Of a DNA stretch of 64,000 bases, positions 10,773 through 22,818 are shown in pieces; position 1 is the first letter of the stretch, and each line of letters opens with the position of its first letter. This DNA comes from Tetmemena sp. SeJ-2015 (taxonomy: Eukaryota; Ciliophora; Spirotrichea; Sporadotrichida; Oxytrichidae): the NCBI GenBank assembly GCA_027382625.1, contig JAJKFJ010020874.1, forward strand, positions 170,702 to 234,701, written 5' to 3'. The notes under the pieces were generated by a model. The model had not been told where the DNA came from. It did not search any database and saw only the letters and a program-made list of their open reading frames with translations. A program made the translations under genes and the position numbers.

Positions 10773-13700
10773 TCAAGAAGTTTATCTCTTATTAATCTTC
10801 GTCATATCAGCAAAAGAAAGCCATCTACTATACTTATCCATTCTGTTGCGTTTTAATTTCCCATCTAACTTTACTCCAACCTTTTATGGAGAGTCTTGAA
10901 GAACAAGAGCTAAATGATGACTCTAGTTTTCCTCTTCTTGATTATTATTAACATGTGTTGACATCCTATTTTAATTGAGCTAAGGAAGTTTTGTTCTAGG
11001 CTACTTTATATCTTTTACTTATTCACCACTTGTTTGGCTATTCATGCCTGATTCTTGAAGTTGTGCCTAGCCGCTGAAAGAATCTGAAGCTGGTATGATT
11101 CCAGCTATTTCTTTCTTCATGATGGAGAGACGTCTCTAGTCTTCTTTCCTCTGTATCAGGGATAGCGCTTATCTGAAGGGGCTCTACGCTTCTAATCTTT
11201 CTCTCAGGTCCTCTTTCAACTTAGTCAGAGTCTTTGACTGCACTCCTTTCTCCAGTGCCTGAGAAATGAATTTCTGGTGAGTAGTGGCAAACTGACTTAA
11301 GAATTGGTTCTTCGTCATTAACTCTTCAAACTCAGCTAAGAATAAAAGATAAGTTTGGAGGTTGCTGCTGCTGATCTTATTCCTTCTCCTTTGCATGAGG
11401 ATAGGAGGAGGATATTTTGTGGAGACTATTGATTAGATCTTGGAATCCTTCAGCCCTGGATCGAGACCTGTTTTGAGTTCTGAAAGCGCTAACTTAACTT
11501 GAAGGCTAACTCTAATTATCTAGTTGACTTTGTAAATAGGCTTTACTCGGTACTGATAAGGATTTTATAGAAGAGAGAGCATGAGATAGAAGGCCTTCAG
11601 GGTTTCCAAAATCGTAATCTTTATCATCTTGCTTTATCTGAATCTCTAGTTAGTTCACAATTGCAGCAACCTCTTCTTAATCTTAGATCTACTATAACAA
11701 TATTAAGTCTTATAATGAGTAAAATTAATCAATTGTAATTCAACTTCCTTTATCGTTTTAGTTCCTCCTCTTCACTATAGAAAAGATCACTGGCTCTCAA
11801 GTTAAGCTCCACACTTTTCTAAGTCTGCGCTTGAGTTCTATTTCTTTTTCTTCTTATCTGTGTCTGTTGCTTCATGGCCTCCTAGCTATAAGCCTAGGAT
11901 ATACTCTGGATGCTTTCATCTATGCCAAATTTTAAACTAGAGTTGCTTTGTCTCTTCTAGATAATTGAGGTATCAGCTAGCTAACTTCCATTATTAAGGT
12001 AGTATAAAGAGCTTTGATTCTTGTGCCCTCTCAGATTTTGATTCACACTCATGTCCCTTGAGGTCAAAGAAGCAAAGGGGTTTCTTTGAAGGTTTCTTTT
12101 CAGAGTACTTCTAAAATACGAACTAGTTGGAGTTAGTATGACTATCCTTATTCAAGAGAGAAGTTTCCATTCCATTTTGAGTAAAGAAAACATTGCCTTG
12201 GCTATTCTTTGAGGTCTAATCTCGAGAAAAGGTTTCCACAACTCCCTACTTAAATCATAACAAAAAAAATCTATAGTATCTTAAATGCCTTGAAGAAGTT
12301 CTTGTCTTGACTGTCACCAGGTCTCAAATACTAAGACTTTAAGGTATCAGAGTTTCTCTGAAGCACTTTATTTTTAGTTTAAAGCTGCTCTAAATCTTTT
12401 CGGATAGTCTTAGCTCTGACACGAAATTCACTTAATCAATTACAGGCATCTAGAAAAGATTAATATAAAAATGATAATTTCTATAAGCGACTGGTCTTAA
12501 AACATTTGCTGGTTTATTATTGGCTCGTTTTTTAAAATACTTTCATTATATTCCTTTTGCTCACTATCATTCAAGAGTACTTATGAAATCATCCTTTCCT
12601 AATTAAGAATTATAAAAACTAATTTGTGAAGTTAAGTTGTCCCTCTATGGGCTAGTAAGACCCCATCCTACTTGTTTCGAATAATGAATGTGCTTTTACT
12701 CTTCCTTGAGAGGGAAATATATGAGACTAGAAATTTCTAGTATTGAGAGCCACATTTGATTACTGTGCCTAGTAGTTTTGAGGACTTAAAACTGAAGCAT
12801 TCATAAGCGCAGTTTCACCAAGCTATATAGATTGATTCTGTCTCCTCTTTGATATTCCTTTCTGGTATTTTGAAAACGCTTCACCAAACTGCTTCTCTTC
12901 CTTTCCAGGTAGCACTAAGTTTTAGTAGCTCTCCTTCACTTTGAGCCTTTCATAACTCATTTAATCTTGTTAGATGTTTGCCAGATGTCTTTATACGTTA
13001 CTCTCTAAGATCCCTTGTTCAATTTAATCCTAGAGAGTAGTTTCACCCTTAGACAAGCCCTCAAGTTTTTCAAGGATGCTTTCTCTTTTCTCTTGAGCTT
13101 TTAATAACTTGCTTCTTGTCAAGTCATTAAGTCTCTATTCGTCTGGGACTTCAAAAAATTACACGGTTGAGTATTTATCACTGATCGAGGCACCCTCCTT
13201 GTACCTTAATGTTGAAGCAACTCCAATAAAGGGTCCTTGAATAAAATTTCTGCTTGACTAACTCTTGCCAGTATCAATTGAACTAAAGCCGTAGTTTTGA
13301 GAGCCCCTTTAATAGTTGGAGGTGCTACCTTAATTCTGAAGGGTCAGCTTGTGAGTTGCGAGATAAGCTCTTTTCTTCAGCATATCTATAGTATAAATAA
13401 TAGATAAAAACAGGTAATCTAAGTTGCGTTCGTATTCATTCATTTAGAGTGGCTTAACGGGGCTTGACTATTCTTAGAAGTAAGCTTGCTGGATATTGGC
13501 AATTTTTTTCTTGGCCTGTGAAATAGTTTGAGTTTGCATGTAGTAGCTATTTCTAGCGAATGCTAAAATATCCTGTTTATTTAGAGTTGACCTCCTCTTA
13601 TGAGACTTCAATAGCTCCTCCACATCTTCAATTTTTTCTCTAGTCGTCTCTATTTTATGTATATCTGGATCTATGCTCGAATTTGCAAGCATTCCATTGA

Positions 13701-14232
13701 AAGTTGTGGAATTCAGATTCACTGGACTGGTCTTTTCAGTTAGCAAATTAGCTTTATAAATTAGAATTAAATTAGGACTTCCTAAGCCTGATCTTGTAAT
13801 GTTGAGTGCATTGATGGTTGATGAGTCAAGCCTTTCAAGAAAACTCTGGGGCTTTGCTCTGGAGCTCAAGAGGTATCCCCTCATTAACTAAGCTGTAAAA
13901 GATTGTGCCTTTTAAATGCAGACTTCTAAATCTGTGGGAAGTTGGATCCATTTTATAAGTTTTCTTGTTTCTATGCCGTAGGATTACTACTGTCATTATT
14001 ATATTTCAAGTTGGTTCTCTGAGTTATGGGGTATAACTGGTGTTTGCACTGCTATAGTGTTAGTGGCTGAATTTTAAACAGTTGGCTAGTCAATTTTGTG
14101 GCTGTTTCTTTTCTTCTCCAAGACTAATAAATGCACATATTTATTTTAAAAGAGCGGTTGGAAAGTGGGTTTGCTGGACGAATTCACCACTGCAACAACC
14201 TGTGAAGTCTAATTGTGGTCTTTATGAGACAT
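10773..14232 (-). CDS. long Gln/Ser-rich coiled-coil protein, unrecognised
   Basis: Starts at ATG 14232 (MSHKDHNQTSQVVAVV) and ends at TGA 10773-10775. Open stretches: 14232-14038, 13989 to about 13440, about 13385-12600, and 11400-10773. They hold long charged helical segments, for example KLLKAQEKRESILEKLEGL and LTKLKEDLRERLEA, typical of structural coiled-coil proteins. An in-frame TGA at about 13998 disappears if a 48-nt GT-AG intron (13990-14037) is removed in phase. Other breaks (about 13385-13440, 12240-12600, 11700-11760) are AT-rich and probably introns or IESs. No catalytic domain is recognised; a cytoskeletal or basal-body role is only a guess. Confidence 0.55.
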
Positions 14233-14879
14233 TTCTCAAATAAAATAAATTATTACTTCATCCAATAAAATCTGTAGTAGAAGTTAATTCCACTTATATC
14301 TAATATTAAAAAAGCAGATTATTCAACTCATACTCTAATTATTTCTGCTTGAACTTCAATTGTATGTATCAGAATAAAATAGGCTATCCATAAGAAAAGC
14401 ATAAATCGATATGACATTCTAAAAAAAGCTCAGATTTAATTAGTATAGTCTTGTCCACAGAGTGTTTATATGTAGAGCGAAAGTGATTCTATTTATAATT
14501 GATTATTGGAATATATTCAATTTAATCTGAATGCATCTTTTTATTGAAACTTATTTTAAGCCTAATTATCAAAGACGCCTTTATTTACTTAAATTAATTA
14601 TTTGAAGTACTTTTCATTCGATTTATTCTAGTCAACTTTATAATAAATATGGAAAGCAAATTTTTTCCCTTTTGAATTTATAAATTTTATTATTAATAAA
14701 TGAAAGAAGATGATTGATATTACGTTGATAATTGCTTAATTTTGTTCCCTTCAATATTCTTATCAAGATATTTTTCTTTCAAACTTTAATGCTTTATAAA
14801 ATTCCTTTTCGATATTTTTATAACTTCTTGTAATTATGTTTTGCGTATTAATTTGGTCTATAATACATCATCTTCAACT
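14233..14879. other. AT-rich divergent intergenic region
   Basis: About 650 bases between two divergent genes, very AT-rich and without coding character. It presumably holds both promoters; no specific element is identifiable. Confidence 0.5.
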
Positions 14880-16169
14880 TTGATATTTCAAAAAACCAAT
14901 GAGCATCAAAATAATTATACTCGTTTTAAATAATCACATTACCAATCTTCTAAAACTTACAACCTCAGATCCAGATCTAGCGCCCACAACTGCTCTCTAT
15001 GCCTCAGGGAGTCCAATAGAATCAGGTCTACATCATCAAAACCATCCCTGCTACACAACAGCAGCAATAAGAATTCAAGGCGCCTCTTCCCTAAATTCCC
15101 TCAGCCAGGAGAATTCACCACTATCCAAATTTAATAGTTGCTAATCACCAATACCTTTTTATAGATTAATCAGCCCAGCGGTTTTGATAATCAGAGGCCA
15201 CTTGTTGTTAATATTCCTAATCAAAATCTAAGCCTGAGCTCTTCCCAAACACAAAAAGTCATTGCCTACAAAGCCTTCCTCTACCGCCAGGCAATAGAGC
15301 AACAGCAAAGAGAAATCCAAAAAGCCATCAGACAGCAGAGAGAGGCCATAGCAAACACCAACAAAAGTTAGTACATTATGAGACTTCAGCAATACGCCAG
15401 ACTTCCTCAATACTCTTAAGCAGTCTTAAAATTTATTACTTCCATTATACCTTATACTTTCATTGTCTTCAATATCCCTCAGTAAATTTGCGAGTTGTCT
15501 GATTTTGTTCTCTCAACTGAACAAATCGATTAGCTGATTCTCTCCTACAACTTCGAGACCCTCAAGCTCTCCGCTTCCCAAGAAAATCAAGTGACTATGT
15601 TTGGAGACTTGGTGGCATAAGAGACTGCAAGAATTACAACCAATAGTATTGCAGCAAGTGTAAGTGGAGATTCAGCCGCTTCCGAATCCGTTAAGCAATT
15701 GACTCCCAGCAAATTCTCAGATCAGAATAAAACTACTGCTAACTCCGACTGCAAAAGTGAGGACCTAAGTACAGAGTCAGAGACCTCCAGCGAACATGAA
15801 GACTCCCAAGAGCAACAGTCCCTCTCACAACAGTCGCTCACCATCCGCATCAAAATCGTAGAAGAAAGTTCTGTCCCTCAGGAAAAGCTCGTAGAGTTCA
15901 AGGTGCCCAAGTGGTATCTCGATAACGAACCTGAGTGTGAAGACTGTACTTGCAATTCCGCAGACTGTACTTTCTGCAAATATAGTATCAGAATAGGCAT
16001 GTACTCTCTCAAAATGAGGGCCAAGAAAATACTGAGCTATAAGAAAAAGCTTCTAAAGCGCAGAGTATAGAAGCCCATCTCTAAGAAGTTCAACGGCAGA
16101 AGCAAGATTGCAACTCAGAAGCTGAGAGTAAACGGCAAGTTCGTGAAGAAGGATTAAATTATTCAATGA
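14880..16169 (+). CDS. protein with C-terminal CCT-like motif
   Basis: One continuous ORF, with TAA/TAG as Gln, to TGA 16167-16169. The frame stays open upstream of 14880 without an ATG, so the true start may lie in a 5' exon; an internal Met at about 15378 is another option. Middle: Gln-rich helix (RQAIEQQQREIQKAIRQQRE), then an acidic Ser/Glu tract (EDLSTESETSSEHEDSQEQQ). C-terminus: a Cys cluster (CEDCTCNSADCTFCKY) followed by a basic stretch KILSYKKKLLKRR...RSKIATQKLRVNGKFVKKD. This ends like the CCT motif (K-x-L-A-x-x-R-x-R-V-x-G-R-F-V-K) of CONSTANS/TOC1-type regulators. A nuclear regulatory role is inferred from that motif only. Confidence 0.65.
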
Positions 16170-16890
16170 AAAATTTCTCCTGATGGAGCAGTTTGGATAA
16201 TGAGGTCTCCAAAAGACCATGAATTTAATAAAGTAGTCTCGCACTATTAATCGGCAAACAGATGTAAATAGTTAACTACTGATTGCACAGAGTAATTATT
16301 CAAGGAGTTTCAATCGATTTAACTATTTCTATATAAAATTCATTTACTGTTAATTATAGCTTAACAAATCTAAATTTCTTAAAAGTTAAAAATGCAATAT
16401 AAATTTTTTTGGTAAAAAAACTTTCTTAAATTAAAGGTATTTTCCAAACTTACTAAGTAAAAATGATTTTGATCTCTATTAACTGTTACAGATATAAATC
16501 CTATTGAATATTGTAGTCATATAACTAAGATTAATTGCTTTTAAAATTTCTTCCCTAAAAAAGTTTCTCTCAATCTATCTTAAGCATTGGAGTGGTGTCC
16601 TCAGATTGTAATAGGACTATTAAAGATTTTATCAGACCCCTTCATTTATTCTATTTTTAATATGTTTTCACATTTCTAATCTCACCTTCTAAACCTTTTG
16701 CTAAATATTAATTATATTTAAATGGAAGAGGCGATAATGAGGTTTATTAAATGGATGAGTGTTTTATATGTGAGAAGGTGAAGTAAGGAATTAATTCATG
16801 TTGTTGTGGCAAAGTCTAATAAATGAATGACGAACACTACTGCATATTAAAAATTGCCCGCTGTCTTCATTAACCAATGACTGCTGCTGC
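16170..16890. other. AT-rich spacer between convergent genes
   Basis: About 720 bases between two convergent genes. AT-rich, no convincing ORF in either code, no RNA structure noticed. Confidence 0.45.
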
Positions 16891-18238
16891 TCATTCGTGT
16901 CTTGGCCTCTTGTTCTTGTTATCCACGAAGTCGTTGGAGGCGTTGTAGCCCTTGCTCTCTGCTTTGGCTTGCCATTTCTTTTAAGCGCCACCTGCTCCGT
17001 TCTGCTGAATGACCTTTCCGCCTGACTCAAGGAGCTTGACTCTGCCTTCAAGGTAGGCTCTGTTCTTCATACCGAGGGTTCCTTCGACGTCTTCTCCGAG
17101 GGCATCGTATCTAACGCAGAGGGCGCACTTGTTAGCAAGGGTTCTGGAGACCTTACCCTTTAGCTGATTCTTGGCGGCACCAACGATACTAGCGTTGTAG
17201 ATGAGACCGTACTTGGGAGTGTTCTTTCTTGCCTTAAGAGCTCTGAAGAGAGCCTTCTCGCTCCGAGGATTTGAATAGTTGAGGCGGGAGCTTAGCGAGG
17301 TTCATGAGAGAACCGGCGTGAGAGATAAGCTTAGCAGCAACAAGCTCTCCAATGAGTTGAGTGAGGTTAGGTGCGATAGCGGCCATTCTGTTCTTTAGAT
17401 ATTCAGCCAAGTTTTGTCTGTACTGGGAGATCTCGAAGACGGACTTAGCGAGAGAGCGGATGTGGTTCTCGTCGTCCTTAAGAATTTCAGTTCCCATGGA
17501 GATCTCAGCAGCTTCCTTCACTTCCTGGGCTATGTCCTCGTTGCCGACCAACTCTCCCAATTTCTCAATGGAAATATTCTTAACGTTCTGTCTCATGCCA
17601 ACGAAGTCAACAGTCTGGGCGTAGGTAGTGTTGTCAGTCACGATCTTGGCAAGCTCGGGGAAATGCCATGAGTACCACTCCTTAAGTCTCATAGCGTAGT
17701 TGTTGAGCTCCTTGTCCAAGTCCTCCAAGAGGGAGACAGCCTGGATGATCATGGTGTCGACCTTCTCAGATGAGAAACTGAGTTTGTATCTTGAGAGGGA
17801 GTGAGCGAGACCGAGACTCATGCTCTTGAGTTCCTTGTCGTCGAGATCCTCGAGTAGGGAGTTCATTTGGAATCTAACGCATCTAATAAGCTCGTTGACT
17901 TTCTCTCCAGTTTTGCACTCAATTCTGAGTTTCTCAGTGATGGTCTTGCCGAGCTTCTTGTCAGCAATGATGAGTTCCTCCTCGATGCCCTTCTGGACGA
18001 TGTTCTTGTCGAGGAACTTCTTGAGGCCCTTGCTCATCTCTCCCTTGAGGAGTTTCTCAACTGACTTCATGGCGTCCTTGGTGTCCTTGAAGCGCTTGAA
18101 AGCCTTGAGCTTGACCATCTCTGCGGCCTTCTTGGGGTTCTCGAACTCCTTGTAGAGGTTGGAGACATCCTTGAGTTTGCCCTCCTTGAGGACCTTGAAA
18201 AGGGCGAAGCCTGCTGGTGTTTCGAAAAGTACGAACAT
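16891..18238 (-). CDS. NOP58: NOP58, box C/D snoRNP core protein
   Basis: Nucleolar core protein of box C/D snoRNPs that guide rRNA 2'-O-methylation. Starts at ATG 18238 (MFVLFETPAGFALFKVL). It shows the NOP5 N-terminal domain, the conserved GLAHSLSRYKLSFSSEKVD and LDKELNNYAMRLKEWYSWHFPEL, and the Nop signature (NRMAAIAPNLTQLIGELVAA, ISHAGSLMNLAK). It ends with a Lys/Arg-rich tail (NKNKRPRHE) at TGA 16891-16893. No intron or IES is needed. Around 17250-17285 two single bases appear to be missing: the expected STIQILGAEKALFRALK is present in pieces across frames. A short basic tail separates it from metazoan NOP58; NOP56 is less likely from the N-terminus. Confidence 0.93.
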
Positions 18239-18437
18239 ATTTGCTTATGTTATGTGTGGAGGTACTTGCTAGTTAAATAGTTAGCTTATTTTTTATAATT
18301 GATATAAAATATACCTCTTAAGATTCGGATTTCCCAGAGAAGGTGAGCAATAATCGGAAGAGAGAATAAATATTTATTAATTTACGTCAATATAGAAGCA
18401 GCAGCAGCAAAGCTATTCGCAAATAAAGATAAGCCAA

Positions 18438-21400
18438 ATGCAATCCTCAGAAAGAATGAGCTACCTGGTTCCACCCGGATAGATTCAACATGCTCAAAGC
18501 TAGCCAATAAAAGACTTAGGTTCCTCTTAATTCAACTCAGTAGTCAGGAGCAGCAAGAAGAAAAAGAACCAACCCATAGAGATCATCTTTAAATTATACA
18601 ATTATAATTTAGATCTCTATTACAGTTAAGCTTTAAATCCAATTACTTTTATATTTTAGATCAGCAATATAGACTTGAATGAAATTATATTTGATTGATA
18701 TGATCTTGAGGATTTTTGAACTGCCTTAGGGGAACAGTTTGCTTGAAGACATCGGGTGTGTGCTTCGATCACGAATTAGCCAGTGTGCTGGAAGGATGTA
18801 CATCTTCGACAAGTTCATTTGCTTCTACTCTAAAATGCTGGGGCAAGAGACCAAGGTGGTCATGCGCATCTCTCGCATCACTCACTTCAAGAAAGCAAAG
18901 TCACTTGGCTAAATTAGAAATTAAAACTTAATCATTAATATGTCTATGGCTTGCTGCAGAACGCAATTAAGTTTTACATGGAGGAGGGGAAGAAGTATTT
19001 CTTCAAGAGAATAAAGCACAGAGACTTTGTGTTCCAAATGATCAAGCAACTCTGGCTTGTAGAAAGTCCGCATGCTAAGAACCCTGAATCTCTCAAACTC
19101 ACTCTCGGCACAGATTAAGAAGCAAGAGGAGACGTAGAGAGAGTGAGAGTCTACAGTGCTAATGAAAGAACAATAGCTAGTTAGGAAGAGGGAGGTCATA
19201 GATTTGCAAATAGATCGAGATTAGGAAACAACAATGATGGAGGAGAGGAAGGAGGAACACTTACTTTCACAGATAATGGCTAGGACTTAATCTATGATAG
19301 GTAGAGATCCAAGGAACAAGGAGTGGATGACTAGTCCAAGCAGAGGATGAATTTTCTAACAGAGATTGGAATTAGTACCACCAACATCTAATGGGACAAC
19401 AACCTGACTTCCATTAATCATTCTGACCAAGGACAAGAAGAGAAAGATAGCATATTATAATTCATACTTGTCATTTATATAAGATGCTGATGATATGTTC
19501 AAGACGATTGAGAGACTAGATGAACGAACCAATGCTTTAAATAGGTTTCCGAACAGGAGATTTCACTCAAGTATTTTTAAGATCTATGTCCATAGATGAT
19601 ACCATGTTCACTTCCCAGATAAAAGGAGAGAGGAAACTCATTCAGAACACTCTAGACTCTAAGTCCTTCATAATAAGAGACAATTAGGAAAGTCCAGCCG
19701 ACCTTCGACTCATATCCATGAAAACCAACTACTTCTCAGTACAATAGCCAGAATAGAATATACAAAGTCAAAATTCCTAATTGCTAGAAGTTCCTAAAAT
19801 AGTTTAAGATAATCAAGAAGAAGAAAAAGAAGTGCAGATAAAAGATAAACCGTAGATCTAGCAAATAATTGCATACACTAATGAGGAATTGCAAAAGGAA
19901 TTAGATAAATATCCATGTCCCAGTGGACATTCTATTTAAGATCAATCTATATAAAATTATCCATTAATTTTTGAAGGACACAACATAATTAAGACAACTT
20001 TCTTAGATGTATCTATTGACGAAATGTTTTAGTACTTTCTAGACCCTGACTCTTCATAGTCTAAAGCTGTGGCTCCTCTTGCCTTCCTACTTTGTTGAAA
20101 GAGGAGAAAAGAAAGTTCAATGTTCTGGCTGGAAGGAAGCTGGAAGTCTTTCTAGCGATACTTAGTTTACTGATCCTCTTTTAAATTTTGGCAAGCTACC
20201 TAATTTTATTGCTTATGTCTATTAAATATTTTATAGGAATTGTTTTTTTTCTTTGAGTAGCCCTAATTATATAAATTCCATATTTTGATATTTTTACCTT
20301 AGAAGCACATGAGTTTGTTTGCAGAGATGCAGATGAAGGACAACCCATTTGTAAAGATATCGAATACGACTAAGAACTAATGTGCTGAGAGGATGGAGCA
20401 CAGACTTATAAACCTTAGGATTTATAATCAAGTAAAGACGTTCCCTACTGTGATACTTTCAACACAGAGGAAAACTACTTTACTTTTTTAATTTAAGGAT
20501 TTATATTATTAAACTTAACATATTTTCAGAAATGTACTGACTAACAAAAATTTAAGTTGTTCTATATCTTATTTACTAATTTAATAAAACTTTAGATATA
20601 AAATAGAAAATAAAGTTACTGCCTCAGTTCTTAAACATTTTTTTAGCTTTTATAAAATGAATATATTTTTTGTATATAAATTAGGAAAACTGGATTAATT
20701 GCAGCTCCTTCCTCTAGTGAATAAGAAAATTTGAATTTATTTAGTGATGGTTCTAATAAAGACTAAGAAGCTATCATGAAAGGAGGAAGGTGTGCTCTAA
20801 GGTGTTCGTTACAAGTAATATTTAAGAAAAGCACGATATTCAAAGGAAAGATAGAGGCAAATGCCACCAAGGGAATAACAAACAACTTCATTCACTACTG
20901 CAACTGGCTAGACAATAAAATCAAAGACATCAATTTAACCAAAAATAAATAAAAGCAAATTCCAATTCAGTAGCAAGAAATACTCATTTAAATATAGACT
21001 GTTTGCATTTATTTGTATTTAACAGTCTGATTATTTGGAGGAAAAAAATCTTTAAAGGGATTTTATATGATCTAAAAGAATTATTTAAAAAAGATATACT
21101 TTTTTTTAATATATTTAAGAAGTTGCTGCCTAAGTGAGTGAAGTGCAGACTAAATACGAAAAAGAGATGCTAGTTGAAAAGGTGGAGATTCAAAATATTT
21201 TGTCCATATTTATTTAAAATAAAGTCCCTGCTGGAATAGCTGCTAGGAGAGATTCATACTAAGAGATTCAGAAAAGAGATCTGGAAGATATCAAGCTCAA
21301 AACTCAATACAGCTTAAATATTAATATTTTATCGAATGTGATAAAAACTGCTTCACAAAATAATAAAGATAATAGCCAAAATTAAACAATAAGTTAAGTT

Positions 21401-21520
21401 ATAAATCTTATGATTATATCTATATTTATTCTATTCTGTGAAGCTAAATAATTTTATTTATTTTATTTTTACGACAATAATTACAAGAAAAATACGAGAA
21501 TATGCAGGCTATTTTCATGA
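18438..21520 (+). CDS. GRAM-VASt domain protein (Aster/LAM-like)
   Basis: Start at ATG 18438 (MQSSERMSYLVPPGQ). A GRAM domain covers about 18720-19080 in pieces: LLEDIGCVLRS, AGRMYIFDKFICFYSKMLG, ETKVVMRISRITHFKKAKSLG, then LLQNAIKFYMEEGKKYFFKR. An acidic linker follows, then a VASt-like domain: HNIIKTTFLDVSIDEMFQYF (about 19980), NPFVKISNTTKN (about 20345) and VIFKKSTIFKGKIEANATK (about 20815-20870). The end is coiled-coil-like with a possible hydrophobic segment (about 21410). In yeast and animals this architecture moves sterols at membrane contact sites. AT-rich breaks at about 20460-20700 and 20995-21115 disrupt the VASt part and are IES or intron candidates. The stop position is provisional. 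Confidence 0.75.
20461..20700 (+). other. AT-rich interruption in the VASt region
   Basis: About 240 very AT-rich bases separate two VASt-like coding pieces. No pointer pair was identified with confidence. It could be an IES or an intron. Confidence 0.4.
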
Positions 21521-22612
21521 AGGCTTTTGGAGTATGTGCATTTGGATTATCTTCTAGCAATATCAAATTTATAACTTATAAATCACATATAATCAAAGTT
21601 TACAATGAAATTATTCATATTAGTCAGGAGGATGCTTTTTTATTTCAAAATTATCTTATAAACTATCTTTTAGCATTAAATGCTATTTTTTTCCAAATTA
21701 TAAATTTAAAAACAAAGTTTCAATTTTTTAGATGAACACTCAACTAATTTGCGATGTGATTTTGCGCATTCTATAGCCACTAAGACTTAAAATTAATCCC
21801 AAAGTCTTTTTTATTTTATATTTTAAGGTTTCTTTTACAATCCTAAATTGTCTGAGATATTTTTATTTATTTAAGATATTATCTTTTCTTGCTTCTAAAT
21901 ATTTTTAATTAAAAATTTGATCTGAAAGAAGATTATTTGTTTTCTGATTAATAAAAAGAGAAATAAAGTTAGTTATCTATGAATTGGTTATGAATTTCAG
22001 TTATTTAAGAAAATTGGTTTGAGAGTGACTTAAACTAGTAAGAGTAATTTAAAAGTTATAAATCTTGAAATATTTATTGTCAGTGAGTTTAGAAGGAGAG
22101 CACGCAGAGATACAAAACAAACTAGTTTTCTAATTGATTTGATTGAAATACGTAGTAAAAACTTTCTATGAATATTTTTTGTGAGGTGGGTTTTTATGTT
22201 TTCAAATCAGTTTATCATACCCTAAACGCTCATGCACTTATGGATCGAACAGACAGCCACTTAAAACATATAAAATTATATTTATTGATTTCCAATATAA
22301 TATCATATTTTATTATTGGCAAATATTTTACATTAAATTTAAGAAATCAATCAAATAACGTTTAAATTAGAGAGTTGATAAATTATCTTTTAAAGATAGA
22401 TTAACATTCATCGTTATAAAGTTAATTTAAAGAATAAAATTCAAGAACTTATTTAGGATTATTTTATATATTTTTATAAAAGCCCTATTAATTGATTAAA
22501 AATATTGATTGCAAAATTAACTAAATTATTTATACATTAAAATAAAGTTTTGACTGTGCGAATAGACGCTAGGTATTACAAAAGCTGATTAGTTGTGCAG
22601 GTAAGCAAGGTC
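21521..22612. other. AT-rich gene-poor stretch
   Basis: About 1.1 kb of very AT-rich DNA. Two short ORFs (21502-21735 and 22168-22365) have AT-driven composition and none of the codon character of neighbouring genes, so I do not call them. This is the kind of sequence expected to be eliminated or intergenic in germline DNA. Confidence 0.5.
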
Positions 22613-22683
22613 GGTCCTATGGTGTAGTGGTAGCACAAAGGACTCTGAATCCTTCGACCCGAGTTCGAATCTCGGTAGGACCT
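22613..22683 (+). tRNA. tRNA-Gln (anticodon CUG)
   Basis: The acceptor stem GGTCCTA pairs with TAGGACC. The D arm (GTGTAGTGGTAGCAC) and T arm (CCGAGTTCGAATCTCGG) are canonical. The anticodon stem AAGGA/TCCTT encloses loop CTCTGAA, giving anticodon CTG, which reads CAG. There is no intron and no encoded CCA. A TTTT run at 22687 suits a Pol III terminator. It reads the standard CAG codon and not the reassigned UAA/UAG codons, which need other tRNAs not seen here. Confidence 0.95.
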
Positions 22684-22686
22684 TAC

Positions 22687-22690
22687 TTTT
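22687..22690 (+). terminator. Pol III T-run after tRNA-Gln
   Basis: A run of four T starts four bases after the tRNA discriminator base, as expected for RNA polymerase III termination. Confidence 0.6.
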
Positions 22691-22818
22691 AAACTTTTGC
22701 ACTTATTCTTAATTTAATCAGTGGACTAATTAGAGCGTATTTAATTAATTATTTTATCTTCATAACATGAAATTATTAACTTTGCAAATTAATGAAGTGG
22801 CTTTAACTTAAGCTCTAG

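Noticed and set aside
13990..14037. TGA recoded as an amino acid
   Set aside because: A single in-frame TGA is removed by an in-phase GT-AG intron, and TGA ends the recognised genes.
17361..18155. Plus-strand ORFs across the NOP58 gene
   Set aside because: Mirror-frame shadows of a GC-richer conserved minus-strand gene; their Ser/Leu-rich products match nothing.
21502..22365. Two short plus-strand ORFs (21502-21735, 22168-22365)
   Set aside because: Composition is that of AT-rich spacer, with no codon bias like the real genes and no recognisable product.
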